Shown one piece after another: positions 33,781-44,599 of a stretch of 64,000 nucleotides of DNA (position 1 is the first letter of the stretch; the number at the start of each line of letters is the position of its first letter). Made by a program: the position numbers and the translations under genes. A model generated the notes under the pieces. That model saw nothing but the letters and a program-made list of their open reading frames with translations. It made no database searches and was not told the origin of the DNA. This stretch comes from Phragmites australis (Eukaryota > Streptophyta > Magnoliopsida > Poales > Poaceae), in assembly GCF_958298935.1 (NCBI RefSeq), contig NC_084921.1, forward strand, positions 37,219,501-37,283,500. The letters run 5' to 3'.

Positions 33781-34609
33781 GGCATATACCAGGACATCTC
33801 CTTTTTCTGTCAAATGGTGACTCCAGTTTCATTGGCTGAGAAATGTTGGATTTAGCATCACTTAATTGGCGAATGAACTAAGAAGGTAACAAATAGATAG
33901 CAAGCTGAAAATGCATGACTTAAAGATGGGCTTTAGTCACCTTAAAACTAGCAAATCCGAAACAAATGGGAAGTGAGTATGCAGCTCGATCTGGATTTGA
34001 TATTTACGGACTGGTTACTAATATTAGGGGCTATTTTCATTGTTACAATATTTCCGAGAATACTTGAGGGCGTAAGTATGTTTTCAATACCACCATATTT
34101 TAGTTACGTCGAAGGAAGTGCGCAAGTCACGCATTCTGTATGAGTTAGCACTGTGGCTTGTTCCTCCCGCGACCTTTGGTTTACCCCCCACCCCACGCTG
34201 TGCGTTGTATTCTTTGCGTGGGACAAATTAGACATAGCGGCAGTAGTGGTAAGTACGTCAGCAGTGATGAGCGTTGATTCGAAACAACAGCAAAGTTTCG
34301 GTCGCACGGAGCAGCTAAAGCAGCGGAGAAATCAGACTTCGTCTCTCGTGGATTTGCGCGGGTCATGTGCTTCGGACCGGACGAACTTCCGCAGGCCAGC
34401 TGACCGCAACCAGTCTGGCGGCAATGGGATCCATGAGTGCAAAAGTCGTCCTCCCCGACTCCAAAGTACTACGTACAAGTACAGTACGCACGGTTCTTCT
34501 TCGTACTGGGGAAAGGGCTTTCTTGTCAGAGTACCAGGGCGGAGCCCAATGGGCTGTGGGTGGAGATGCACCCACACCCAAATTCGAAAGACTTGTTTTA
34601 TTTTCATAT
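33781..34609. other. Intergenic, no gene recognised
   Basis: AT-rich to about 34130, then moderately GC-rich with overlapping open frames on both strands (34153-34701 is the longest). None has a recognisable domain, and the longest runs into the terminal repeat of the next transposon. Confidence 0.5.
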
Positions 34610-34620
34610 TTTTTATATCT

Positions 34621-34860
34621 AATATTTTAAAAAATAGATTCATAATGGCAAGATTTGTAGAAATAGCCGTCTACCTTCCTAGCCCTTTCAGAGTGCCGTA
34701 AGAATATCACAGTGACAACGTCACCCCTTACCGTCCTCTCAGAGGGCGGGTACAACCCTCTCCCGTGCCTGCCCCCCTTACCGCCCTATGACAGGGCGAT
34801 TAGCCCCCTTGCCGTCCTCTCAGAGGGTGGTGAGTCCCACCGCTTAGAAATTTATTTTTT
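34621..34860 (+). repeat. Left terminal inverted repeat of the Mutator-like element
   Basis: Pairs with 44335-44580. It contains palindromic units at 34731-34749, 34781-34798 and 34812-34830, separated by CCCCCTTA-like spacers. The match with the other end is imperfect but runs through the whole stretch. Confidence 0.8.
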
Positions 34861-35322
34861 AATTTAACTTTTGTATATGTCAATTTAAAAAATAGTGCAC
34901 ATTCATTCGATGAAAAATATTAGTTGTGTAAAAAGTGATCAAAACGACATCATGGAGTAATTACTTTTTGGAAATTTTGGATCGATGTAAATTTGTCGAT
35001 ATTTGTTTATTTATTTGATGTAAAATTGTATGAGTAATTTTTTAGTGACGTGATGTTGGGAGGATACAAAATCTAATTCTTTGACTAATTGTAGTTGTGA
35101 AGCACTATTAGCATAATCCCTACTATGGAGGTTACATACGGCGACAAATATTGCATGGGATATTGGATTTATCGTTGCTGTGCGAATGGACCCTAACTAT
35201 AACGATGACAACAAACATTGACATGTACGGTACGCCTAAAGACCAACCTAATAGCGTGCCGCTGCTAATCCTAACATGCCTTAGTGAGTGAAAATATGCC
35301 AAGTTACAGTAGATACTCTCTA

Positions 35323-35932
35323 CTAAGTGCACCTAGGACATTTTCCCTTTCTCAAGGCATCGGGGCCACCCACCTTGGCTCGACAGGCCCACTCCCGTTT
35401 TCTTTTCCTCTCTGTTTCGCGTGCTTGAACTGCGGCAAGCTCCTGCGCTGCCTTCCTTATGCGCTCCTGCTCCTACCGCTTTAGCCGTAGTTTCTCTTGT
35501 TGTTGCTCGTACTCCCAGCGTTCGTACGCCCTCCTCCACCGCATGCTTATGTCGACCCACTGCTTCTGGTCTTCATTTTGCTCCATATCGAGCCATTCAA
35601 TGAAGTCATAGATAGGTGGAGCAGACTGGACAAATAAAACAAGATGTGAGATTAGTAAAACAGTGCGTGAAATCGCATCGAACAAGATGTGGAAAGTGCC
35701 ACATGACTGATCTATGTTGCTATACCGGTGGGTACTAATACGGTCCATGTTGAGGCTTGTCGGATTGGTAGTTGGTACACATGAAGAAGCGTAGGCTATA
35801 GGTGTAGGAGATGTTCTGAGACTCGTGAAGCTTACAAAGGTCACCACAGAAGCATATCGGCGGTTCAACCCTCTGGGGAATGGAAATTCTTCAATGTTTC
35901 TTGGATGAGCTTGGTGGAGCTGAGGAAGACAT
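35323..35932 (-). pseudogene. Small GRF-like zinc-finger protein of the Mutator-like element
   Basis: Two exons on the minus strand. Exon 1 starts at the ATG at 35932 and encodes CFCGDLCK (about 35854-35831), then FFMCTNY, the CxCG...FxC pattern of GRF-type zinc fingers. A 100-bp GT-AG intron (35725-35626) joins it in frame to exon 2, which reads SAPPIYDFIEWLDMEQNEDQ and then a charged coiled-coil-like tail (RRAYERWEYEQQQEKLRLKR). Stops occur after 13 codons, just before the intron, and near 35472; the last frame stop is at 35323-35325. Proteins with such a finger, a PP-x-(Y/C)DF-x(2)-W-(L/I)D block and a coiled tail are common hypothetical proteins in grasses. I recognise the type but not a function. 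Confidence 0.65.
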
Positions 35933-38621
35933 TGCAGTTGAGAGAGGTGAGGCAGGAATGGTCTATCCATATATGAGGGTGAGGTTATTTATGGTGCATG
36001 GGAGTTGGTACATAGACTGAGTGCATGAGCTTGGCTAGGGGCTAGAGCATAGGATTCCCTGTGAAAGATGAAAAAGTTATGGCATTGATGGTAGACAGAG
36101 ATTCCATGTGTCAAGATAGAGGTGTTGTTATTTAATTTATGACTAAAGCTCTGCCGTGTGGTCACTTCATGTCTACAGCCTGCGTCAGAACAAAGGTGTT
36201 GTCATTGCATGGTTTAAGTTGAGTCGTGTGGTCACTTCATGTCTAAAGCCAGACTCACGACAGAGGTGTCGTATGGTCACTTTGTGTATAAGTAGCTTTG
36301 TAAGAAATGATTTTCTAGCTTTGTCGTAAACGGTTCATACAAAGCTGAGGACGAGGAATAAGTCAACCTGTTGAAGAAATGCAACTAGCGTGCGGTCATG
36401 TGGGATTAAGAAATGCAGTAATGATATGGTAAGTAGACCATAGAAAATAGACACGTCTAAAAATGTAAGACTAGTTCGCGAATCGAAGATGCACCATGAA
36501 ACAAACATGTAAGTTACAATAGCAAAGGTAAAATCCTACCGATGTCTCCTCCGCTGCCGTCGGTCGTTCCCACCATCGTGGTCCCGAAGCCGCTGCCGCT
36601 GGTTCACCCACACGTGGCCCCTAGAATAGGTCAGGGCGTTCGGTGGACCAACCTGCCTGGTAGGCCTAGTAGTGATCACAAGTGCCGAGGCCTCCTCCTG
36701 GGTCTGCTACGTCCGAAGCGGAGCATTAGGCAACTGGGACCGTGTGACGACGTCGTAGTCCGATGTGGCCCCGAAGAAGTCTCTCACGAGATCAAACGGG
36801 GGGTCTGGCCCAGGCTCATCCTCCTGACTCGGGTATGACGACTGCGATGGTGCCACCGTTGTCCATGTATAATCACTCAAGGGGAGCAATGTTGTACCTG
36901 TATAGTATGCAGGTGCAACAATAGATGGCCAGGCATGAGTACCGAAGTAGGGTGCAAACGGTGGAGGTCAGAACAGTGGACATGCGAACGGTCGAGGTGA
37001 AGATGAAGACGTCCCGGCTTCATCACCGTAGTAACCTACAGAATATATTAGATATACTATTAAATATATTGAATGCGGCAGTGTATTGGTGCCCATTACT
37101 TGAGAGACCTACGAGCGGTGAAGGTGTCGGCACTGGGCATGGTCTAGATGTCAGCGTCGATAAGTATGCAGGTGAACCTAATGTATTTTTTGAAATTAAT
37201 GCATTAGTAACAAAAGAATATTGCTAACCACTGTGCGTATGAAAAATGTGTACCTGTTGTGTTCGAGCCTAGAGGGCGTGGTACAGGCGGCGGTGTGGAT
37301 GTCGGTCCCGATGGAGGTCGTTGCACATCAGACCTCCTGGATGACTCTGCGTGAACCCCACTTGACCTGGAAGGAGCACTGGAGATGTCTGCGGTGGATC
37401 AACATGAGGTAAGCTTCAGGTCCTACGCGGTCTTGTCGAAAACCTGCTTGACAAATCCTGCTACATCCGCCGCACTAAGCTGCATCCCTTGCCTGAGGCG
37501 GTCCATGGTTCCAGCCACGTCCCTATGGACATTGTATATGATATCGGCCTGTTGAAACAAACATGCAATGAGAATTTAAGTTTATAGTGGTTCTTATGGG
37601 ATTATATGATAAATAAACTAGACGTTAATTACACATACCGCTAATGCAGCATCCTTGTCCCAATGGCCCGGGTAGGCCTCCGTAGTCGAAGAGACGTGCT
37701 GCTGGATAGTATCAGGGGTGTAGGTGACCCGTGTAGGTGTATGCGGGAAGTACCACCGCAAGTACTCCTCGAATCTTGGCTCGGTGAAAGGACGAGGCTC
37801 CTCGACGACATCCTTAAGGGCATGGGCCCACGCCGATACGTATGGCGCCAAGCGATCTGCCCAGAGGTTGCCACCCGGTTGGCCCTTTCGTGTATACCTG
37901 CAACTCAACCACGTTAGATAGACTATACATGAGATGAATGCTATGGATTATATATTTGATTCTAGTTACCTGTGAACGTGGCCCAGAACCATGCGAACAT
38001 TGATGAGGGGGAAAGCATGGAAGCGTCTGAACTGCCTCATCATGCAGTGGGGTGAGTACTCCTCGACGTAGATGTCGAAGACGAGTGGCTTCTTCGTAAG
38101 CCAGTATTCCTCGTCGCGGCTACACAATAGACACAGACCAACAGATGCACAAGCTTGTATCAACAAGTGGCTGTAGGGGGTCCAGACCACGTCCTCTGGA
38201 CACAGACGGTCGAACTGCGACCTAAAAAGCTCATAAGCGTTGTGGGCCTGCTCGTGCACCCAGTGCGGCTATGGAGAAAAATAGTAAGTAATCAGAATTA
38301 AAACATGTGGCAAGTGAAGCATAGCTATATTTCATACGTACCTGACGTCGACACCACATCAAGCCCATAGTGGGCCCATCCTCCTCGGGTTCGTCGTACC
38401 ATTCCTCAGGGTACGGGGACTGGTTCACAATGGGTCAGCCAATCGCGAACCGCTCATAAGACCACAACCACAACAATAGTGGGCACCCGACAAATGTGGG
38501 TTGTGGCTCTTTCTTCGTGCACGCGTCGCACAAGTCTCAATATGTAGCCGCTAGGACAGTGGGGACCCAGCTCAACTGGGGGACATCATCGGGCTCCACA
38601 TCTGCGAAACACCTCGCATAC

Positions 38622-40086
38622 TGTCGGTGAATCAGGAACCAGGGGTCCCCGAATCCCGAGGCCAGGCCAGCAATCCGCCACGTGGTAGCTTCCCGCGGGG
38701 TTCATCTCCACAAGGTACGAAAAAGACTAAGTCCCGGGAGAGGGCGCTCGGGGCCACAAACAATGGTCCCCGAGTACCCAGGTTCCCCGATGATCTGCGA
38801 AGACTAAGTGACCGGGAAGAGAGTGCTCGGGGAGGTGAACAGTGACCCCCTAACACCTAAGTCCTCTGACGACCAGAAGAGCCGAGTACCAGGAAGGGTG
38901 TGCCCGGGGCTGCGAACAGTGGCCCCCAGGCACCTGAGTACCCCGAGGACCCAAAGAAGGTAGTTCCGGGAGAGAGTGCTCAGGGCTATGAACAGCGGCC
39001 CCCGAGCACTCGGTTCCCCGAGGATCCGAACAGTCAATTCCGGGAGAGAGTGCTCGGGGCCGTGAACAGTGGCCCCCGAGCACTCGGTTCCCCGAGGACC
39101 AAGAGAGGGCGTTTCCGGGAGAGAGTGCTCGGGGAGGTGAACAGTGACCCCCGAGCACTCGGTCCCCCGACGGCCTAAGAAGTCCTTCGTCGGTGGCCCC
39201 CATAGGGGTCCAGCGATGAGGTGTCAGCCTGTGAAAGGCCTGATGCTGCATTTAAGAGCACGCGTGGCCTGTCACCTCCAACTGCTCCCGCCACGCTCGG
39301 TGTCAGTCCCTGCCATATTCTGGCAGAAGGGCGTGGGGACATTAAATGCACGGGTTCCATCCTGCGTCATCCGGCGCGCCTCGGGATAGCGTTGCGAGGC
39401 TCGAGGTGCCCCGCTTGCCGCCCTGCTGTGGCAGGCGTACAAGACCGAACGGACATGCCGGGCCGCTCTGCGGCTGCCCGGTGGGCCCTCTCCACGGCGC
39501 CCGTTGCCAGCGCCATTATGACGATCGAAGACCGAGCAGGGGGTGCCTTTTCAACCCCCCGTCACTTCGCGCAGAGACCATGATGACTCCCTTTCCATTT
39601 ATGGTACCTTGGAACTCGTGCCCTCCCTTTCGGGGCATGCTACCGCCGGCGGGTATTTAAGGCAACCGGCGGGCACGGACAAAAGGAGGTGAATAAGCGA
39701 ACAGAGGAACGCCCGAACTCTGAGACACTTGCTCAGAGATCGAAGAACATCTTCGTACAAGCATAGAAGCTGAGACCACCAAGAACAAGGAGCTCAAAGC
39801 TCTAGGATAGACAAACATTCTTGTAACCAGCAACATTCCTGAGAGACATTCTCAGGGCATTTATAGCATCCACACAGGAGTAAGGTATTACGCTCAGTGC
39901 GGCCCGAATCTGTCTAAAAATCCCTCCAGTGCATTTACTGCGTTCTGCATTAGATCATTCCACACCACCTGCCATTGCATTCATATCCATTTATTTCTCT
40001 AGCAAACAAATTCAGAATCATCCCCCCGGCCGAATCTCAAAAATGGGTCCCTCAGGATCCCTACGATAGGAGTTAACCCTCCGACA
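38622..40086 (+). mobile_element. Solo LTR of a Tat-type Ty3 element, inserted in the PMD gene
   Basis: 1465 bp starting TGTCGGTGAATCAGG and ending CCCTCCGACA. Flanks are CATAC (38617-38621) and TATAC (40087-40091), a duplication with one mismatch. It contains a TATTTAAG box (39652-39659) and, near its end, ACACAGGAGTAAGGTATTAC followed by GCGGCCCGAA, a motif it shares with the Grande-like LTRs. No coding domain and no partner LTR. A tandem array fills 38720-39180. Confidence 0.86.
38720..39180. repeat. Tandem array of about six 72-85-bp units in the solo LTR
   Basis: The core GAGAGAGTGCTCGGGG recurs near 38733, 38818, 38896, 38973, 39045 and 39119. Most units also hold an inverted partner CCCCGAGCAC about 14 bases downstream, so each can form a short stem. 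Confidence 0.85.
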
Positions 40087-41148
40087 TATACAGAAACAAG
40101 GGTCCTCGACACCAGGTGACCTTGGCTGCTGGTGAACATAACCTAGCCGAACAACCAAAGCAGGTAGGCCTCCAAGTGCCTCGAGACTGAGTACACACCG
40201 GTGTCTGGGTGGATGTATGTAGGCTTGAAGTAATGCAAATGATGATGAGTAAAATATCTTTGAAATCGTAAAGTAAATGGGAAGATAAATTTTAAGGTAC
40301 CTGGAACTGGAGGATCCACTTCTTCGTGCGCCCTCACGGATCCAACAAGAACTCGGGCACGTAGGCGGGTGCGTCGTCCGTCCGCTGAATAGGGGCTAAC
40401 CTCTAGTGCATTACGTTCATCTAGTCTGCATCCACGTTGATGACTCCAACAGGGGCTCCGGCGCAAGGTAAGCCTAGTAGCTAGGCTATGTCCTGCAACG
40501 TCAAAGCCATCTCGCCGTAGGGGAGGTGGAAAGTGTGGGTCTTAGATCTCCACAAGTCGACCAGTGCAATGATCAGTGAGCGGTCAAAATAGAATCGCAT
40601 TGCCGCTACCTCAAGGTTCTCTGTCGCTCGGGCCTCCACCAAACGACACATCGGTAGGAGTTCAGATGCTGCCAACCTGAACCATTTGGAATATAAAGTG
40701 AATGTAGAGCATGCAATAAATAAATAAACAGGCACATACGTAGCTAATTAGCAACATACCGGTACTTTCGACGATCGTCGATCGTAAGCAGCTCCCCAGG
40801 GTCACGCGGTCGAAAAACTCCTAACTCTGTCTGGTGAACTGCAGACAAGAAGCTACGGTGCTTCTTGTCCACTGTAGGGTCAAGAAGCTCGGGGGTCGAT
40901 GGGTGCGTCATATATGCATCGAAACCAAATATAAACAGTCTCTTACATAAAAATATACACATAGTTACGTGAACAGCATATAACATACACTTATACAAAG
41001 TTACATGAACATATTACAACATATAGGTACACAATTAAATACAAATGTAAGGTACAAATGAAACGTACATATGTGAGGTGAAAACCTTACAAATATAACA
41101 TCAAGATACGCTAAATACATTCACACGTAACAGCCGTCATGACCCCAT

Positions 41149-43720
41149 CTACAAACCACGTGCATTTTTCGGACAGTACTTGTATGTGTGACCTGTTTCA
41201 TCATACTTGCTATATCACTTCACCCTTGGACCCGCCTCGGATTCATCCATATCGTTTTGAATCTGCCCAGTTTGTCGACATTCCGGTGTGTACTTCATCC
41301 TCTCAAAGTCTGGCACATAGATTCATGAGGGACCTGGATTACTTGTAAACGTATCAACAATGTTGTAGCCATAAAACTCATGGTTCCACATGTTCAGTAT
41401 TTGAACCTTCATAATGTAGTGAGAAAAATATTGTCTAGGTAGCATATTGTGCTCCCCACATGCAGCTATGACGTGTGTACATGGCCTGTATAGCAATTGT
41501 GGCTTCTGATAGGTACAGATGCATGTTCCAATCCTAAGCACGCACTCTTGCACATGGCGTTCACGTCTGCCACCCCTACGACCCTTATCACGACATAAGA
41601 CATTGAACCTGTTCTCCGTAGTTCCCTCCTGATTAGCACAGTGCATATGTGTCTTCTCTGTGACCTTCTCTATGTACTCATATAGCATCGATCCATATAA
41701 CATACAATTATCTTTCATTACCTTTGAAGCAGCTGCGTAGCGATCAATGAAATATCTATAAGTCCCATGATACCTTCAACAATTCCAACAAGTGGGAGAG
41801 ACATCATACCTCGCATGACCCAATTATAGATCTCAGCAAGATTAGTTATTATTATCCCATACCTTTCCCCTCCAATGTCGTACATCAATGTTCATTTCTC
41901 TCTTAGCTCATTTTGTATCTACTGCAAAAAAAAAAAAAAAATCCTAACAGCTGACCTTGACCTATCTAGGGAGTATCTGTTGGGATGGGTCCAAGAGCAA
42001 TTGGGTAATCTCCTGTGTCTCCTAGCTCAGCTGTCTGCTTCGTGGTTAGTTCGTCTAATCTTGTCCATAGGGCGTTGAACTTTCTCTACTGGCTTTGGCT
42101 GCATAATTTCTCGAAAAGATTCATCAAGTCCTAGTTTTTGAATTGTCTATAAAAGTTTGCACACATATGCCTCATGCACCACCTGCTCTTCAAGTCAGGT
42201 CACTTTGCTCTTACACACCATCAAACACTACCGTATTGCATATCCAGCAAAGTCTGCAACAACCCTGCATGTCTATCATGAATCAAACATACATCAGGCC
42301 GGTCCAGAACAATAGCATACTTCACCTACTCAAGGAACCAATACCAGCTGTCCCCGTTCTCACTCTCCACGAAGGTAAATCCCAATGGTAGAACTTAGTT
42401 GTTCCCGTCTACCCCAATTGTAGACAATATATGTCATTTATACTTTCCAGTGAGGAACGTCTCGTCCAAGAAAATGATGGGTCGACAATGCCTAAATGCC
42501 TTGATGGTTGCTACAAATACAAAGAAAGCACGTTGTAATACTCGCTTCCTGCTATACTTCACATCAATCGAGGGGTAATGCTTGATGTCAAAGTAACTTA
42601 CAGGGTTTCTCGCACATATTGTGGCTAGTTGACGTGGTAGGTTGTTATATGAATCTTCGTATGTCCCAAACCTTATCTCTATAGCCTTCTGTTTCGCCCT
42701 CCATACCTTGATGTAGTTTATTGTGTACTGGAATCTTTTCTCAATAGCACGAATTATTGATCGTGACTCATACTTTAGGTTGTCCACAATCTCTCCGTAC
42801 ATAATATTGGCAACAAAAGCAGATGATAGGTTCCCGTGGGAAAACTATATTTCCTCAATGTGACAATTATGCTCCCTAACTATTAAGCACTCCCAGTAGT
42901 CAACCCACTTTCCCCTGAATGCATATACCCACCACGGACAATCAGGCACCAAACACTTGACGTCGTACTCCTTTTTGCTCAACTTCACAACCTTGAACTA
43001 CCTCCGAAGAGACAGCGACCAAAATTTCACTTCATCAATAACAACCTCCTTACTAGGATACATAGCACCCTAGGACACTTCATTCTCATGATATTTCCAT
43101 AGTGTCCGATGAGCCTCATTGACCACTAGCTTTGAAAATTCCTAATTCCTCCATTCTGCATAAACAGGAGCATTTCCCCCCTCATCGGATGAATCCTCAT
43201 TGGCAATTGCTTCCTCCAGCTCTTGATCCTCCATATCCATCTATTAAATTATGCTAGGGATGTGCTCCCTCTTATCGGCTACACCCCTCGGTTGCATCTC
43301 AAGTACATCCCCAACATCTTGCTCGTCCCTCACAGTTGACAGGTTTGCTTCATCCACCACTGCATGACTTGTTCTTGCTACTGTTTTCGTAAAGTTTATC
43401 TCTGTTGGATCCTTCTGGTACGCCTTAGCTAGCAACATAAGAAGGAGACCACGTTCACATGATATATCTACGTACTGCCTCCAAATAGATGTCACATTAA
43501 TCGGGACGAGCTCCTCAAAGTACCCCTGAGTGGCACGACTTAGCACAACTCTCAGGTTAAGCTCATGTTGTTGGGGATCCAGTTGAAAATGACACATCAG
43601 CCACTTGCACACGCCCACTATGGTCATCTTATTGTCTCTACTAAGTCCCTTGATGACATGCTAAAATCTAGAGAGATCTACACCGCTAGGATCATAACTA
43701 ATTCGATTTTCACCATAATA
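41149..43720 (-). pseudogene. MURA-type transposase of the Mutator-like element
   Basis: Runs from an ISYDPSGVDLSRF segment (43715-43670) to a stop at 41149. Domains in order: an N-terminal region; a FAR1/MuDR-like DNA-binding region with CLVPDCPWWVYAF (about 42950) and REHNC; the catalytic core beginning FLDETFLTGKYK (about 42470-42435; first acidic residue kept, usual LDGTFL); a VESENGDSWYWFL block near 42365-42330; and a IHDRHAGLLQTL block near 42275. The SWIM finger CICTYQKPQLLYRPCTHVI (about 41525-41470) follows, then a C-terminal zinc knuckle remnant ending GHTYKYCPK. A run of 16 A (41926-41941) and many stops and shifts disrupt the middle. Confidence 0.88.
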
Positions 43721-44334
43721 TATCTAAAAATATAATTTATCGGACATCCCTAGAAACATCCGAAAATATATCCAATGTTAATACCGGAAAACTATACTTC
43801 TGATTATCGAAACTCTAACAAAATTACCGATACCGATGATCACCTAACAATACGTTTATTTAATATTGCTCCTAAGCAAACTAACCAATTTAAACTAATT
43901 AACCATTCATCTATTTAATAAAGTTTCTAATTAACTATATTATTACTTACATCATTATTCTGTAAAATCTAGATAATCGAAACTAACATACTCTAAATAT
44001 TACTATGCATCTTATGGCTATCCTACCATGTCGAAATTGATCTTTACAATACACTACAAAAGACAGCATATCCTAATTTTCTAAACCCTAGGTCACATAT
44101 AATATAACTACTGTTATGCCGCTAAACCCTAGATTTAGTGGTACTTTAATTACTAATAAAAATATAAGTCAAAAAATTATCAAAAACCGAGATCCAAAAT
44201 CCGCAAATCAAAAACAATAGAGCTTCGCCACGCTGCCTCCCTCTCCTCTCCTCTCCTCCCCTTCTCTTTCTTTTTTTCTAGATTTAAATGGTATTTTGGC
44301 TTATTTTCAGCCTTTTTATACTTATGAAGGGGGT

Positions 44335-44580
44335 GGAGGTCGGAGGCTAAACACCCACTGAGAGGGCGGCAAGGGGGCTAACCGTCCTCTCAGAGGGTGG
44401 TAAGGGGGACGGGCGTGGGGAGGGTACTACCCGCCTTTCGAGAGAGCGGTAAGGGGTGGCGCTACCATCGTAGCATCTTTATTGCCATCTGAAAGGGCTG
44501 CAGCCCTTTCAAGTGACGATAGACGTCTATTTCTGCAAATCTTACTATCAGAAGTCTATTTATTTAAATATTAAATATAA
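44335..44580 (-). repeat. Right terminal inverted repeat of the Mutator-like element
   Basis: Inverted counterpart of 34621-34860, with palindromic units at 44354-44369, 44382-44400 and 44431-44449. Confidence 0.8.
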
Positions 44581-44599
44581 AAATATATAATCCTCTCTC

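Larger units (their letters stand above)
36536..40911 (-). pseudogene. Plant mobile domain (PMD, aminotransferase-like) gene, multi-exon, interrupted by a solo LTR
   Basis: Exons supported by GT-AG junctions that keep frame: 40911-40760, 40676-40301, 40223-38342 (with LTR insertion), 38268-37970, 37897-37639, 37548-37254, 37177-37109, 37035-36536. Exon 2 has FDRSLIIALVDLWRSKTHTF and HLPYGEMALTLQDIA. Exon 3 has YSVSRHLEAYLLWLFG, then, beyond the LTR, DVPQLSW, TVLAATY and CPLLLWLWSYERF. Exon 4 has FRSQFDRL, VVWTPY and HCMMRQFRRFH. These are the hallmark blocks of the PMD fold, known from MAIN/MAIL proteins and from transposons. The C-terminus is low-complexity and basic. In-frame stops (in exons 2, 3, 6 and 8) show decay. 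The start ATG is a guess; an earlier one may exist. Confidence 0.85.
34610..44590 (-). mobile_element. Mutator-like element carrying three genes (MURA, PMD, GRF-like)
   Basis: An element of about 10 kb bounded by inverted terminal regions of some 230-270 bp. The left end has AAGATTTGTAGAAATAGCCG (34650-34669) and the right end carries the inverted CTATTTCTGCAAATCTT (44528-44544). Each end has three palindromic units of the CCGTCCTCTCAGAGGGCGG type. Inside, all genes run on the minus strand: a MuDR/MURA transposase (43720-41149), a plant mobile domain gene (40911-36536), and a small zinc-finger gene (35932-35323). A solo LTR (38622-40086) accounts for 1.5 kb. The exact outer ends and a 9-bp duplication could not be fixed by eye. 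All three genes are decayed. Confidence 0.82.

Noticed and set aside
34153..34701. 182-codon frame left of the Mutator-like element
   Set aside because: It runs into the terminal inverted repeat and has no domain; overlapping minus-strand frames exist.
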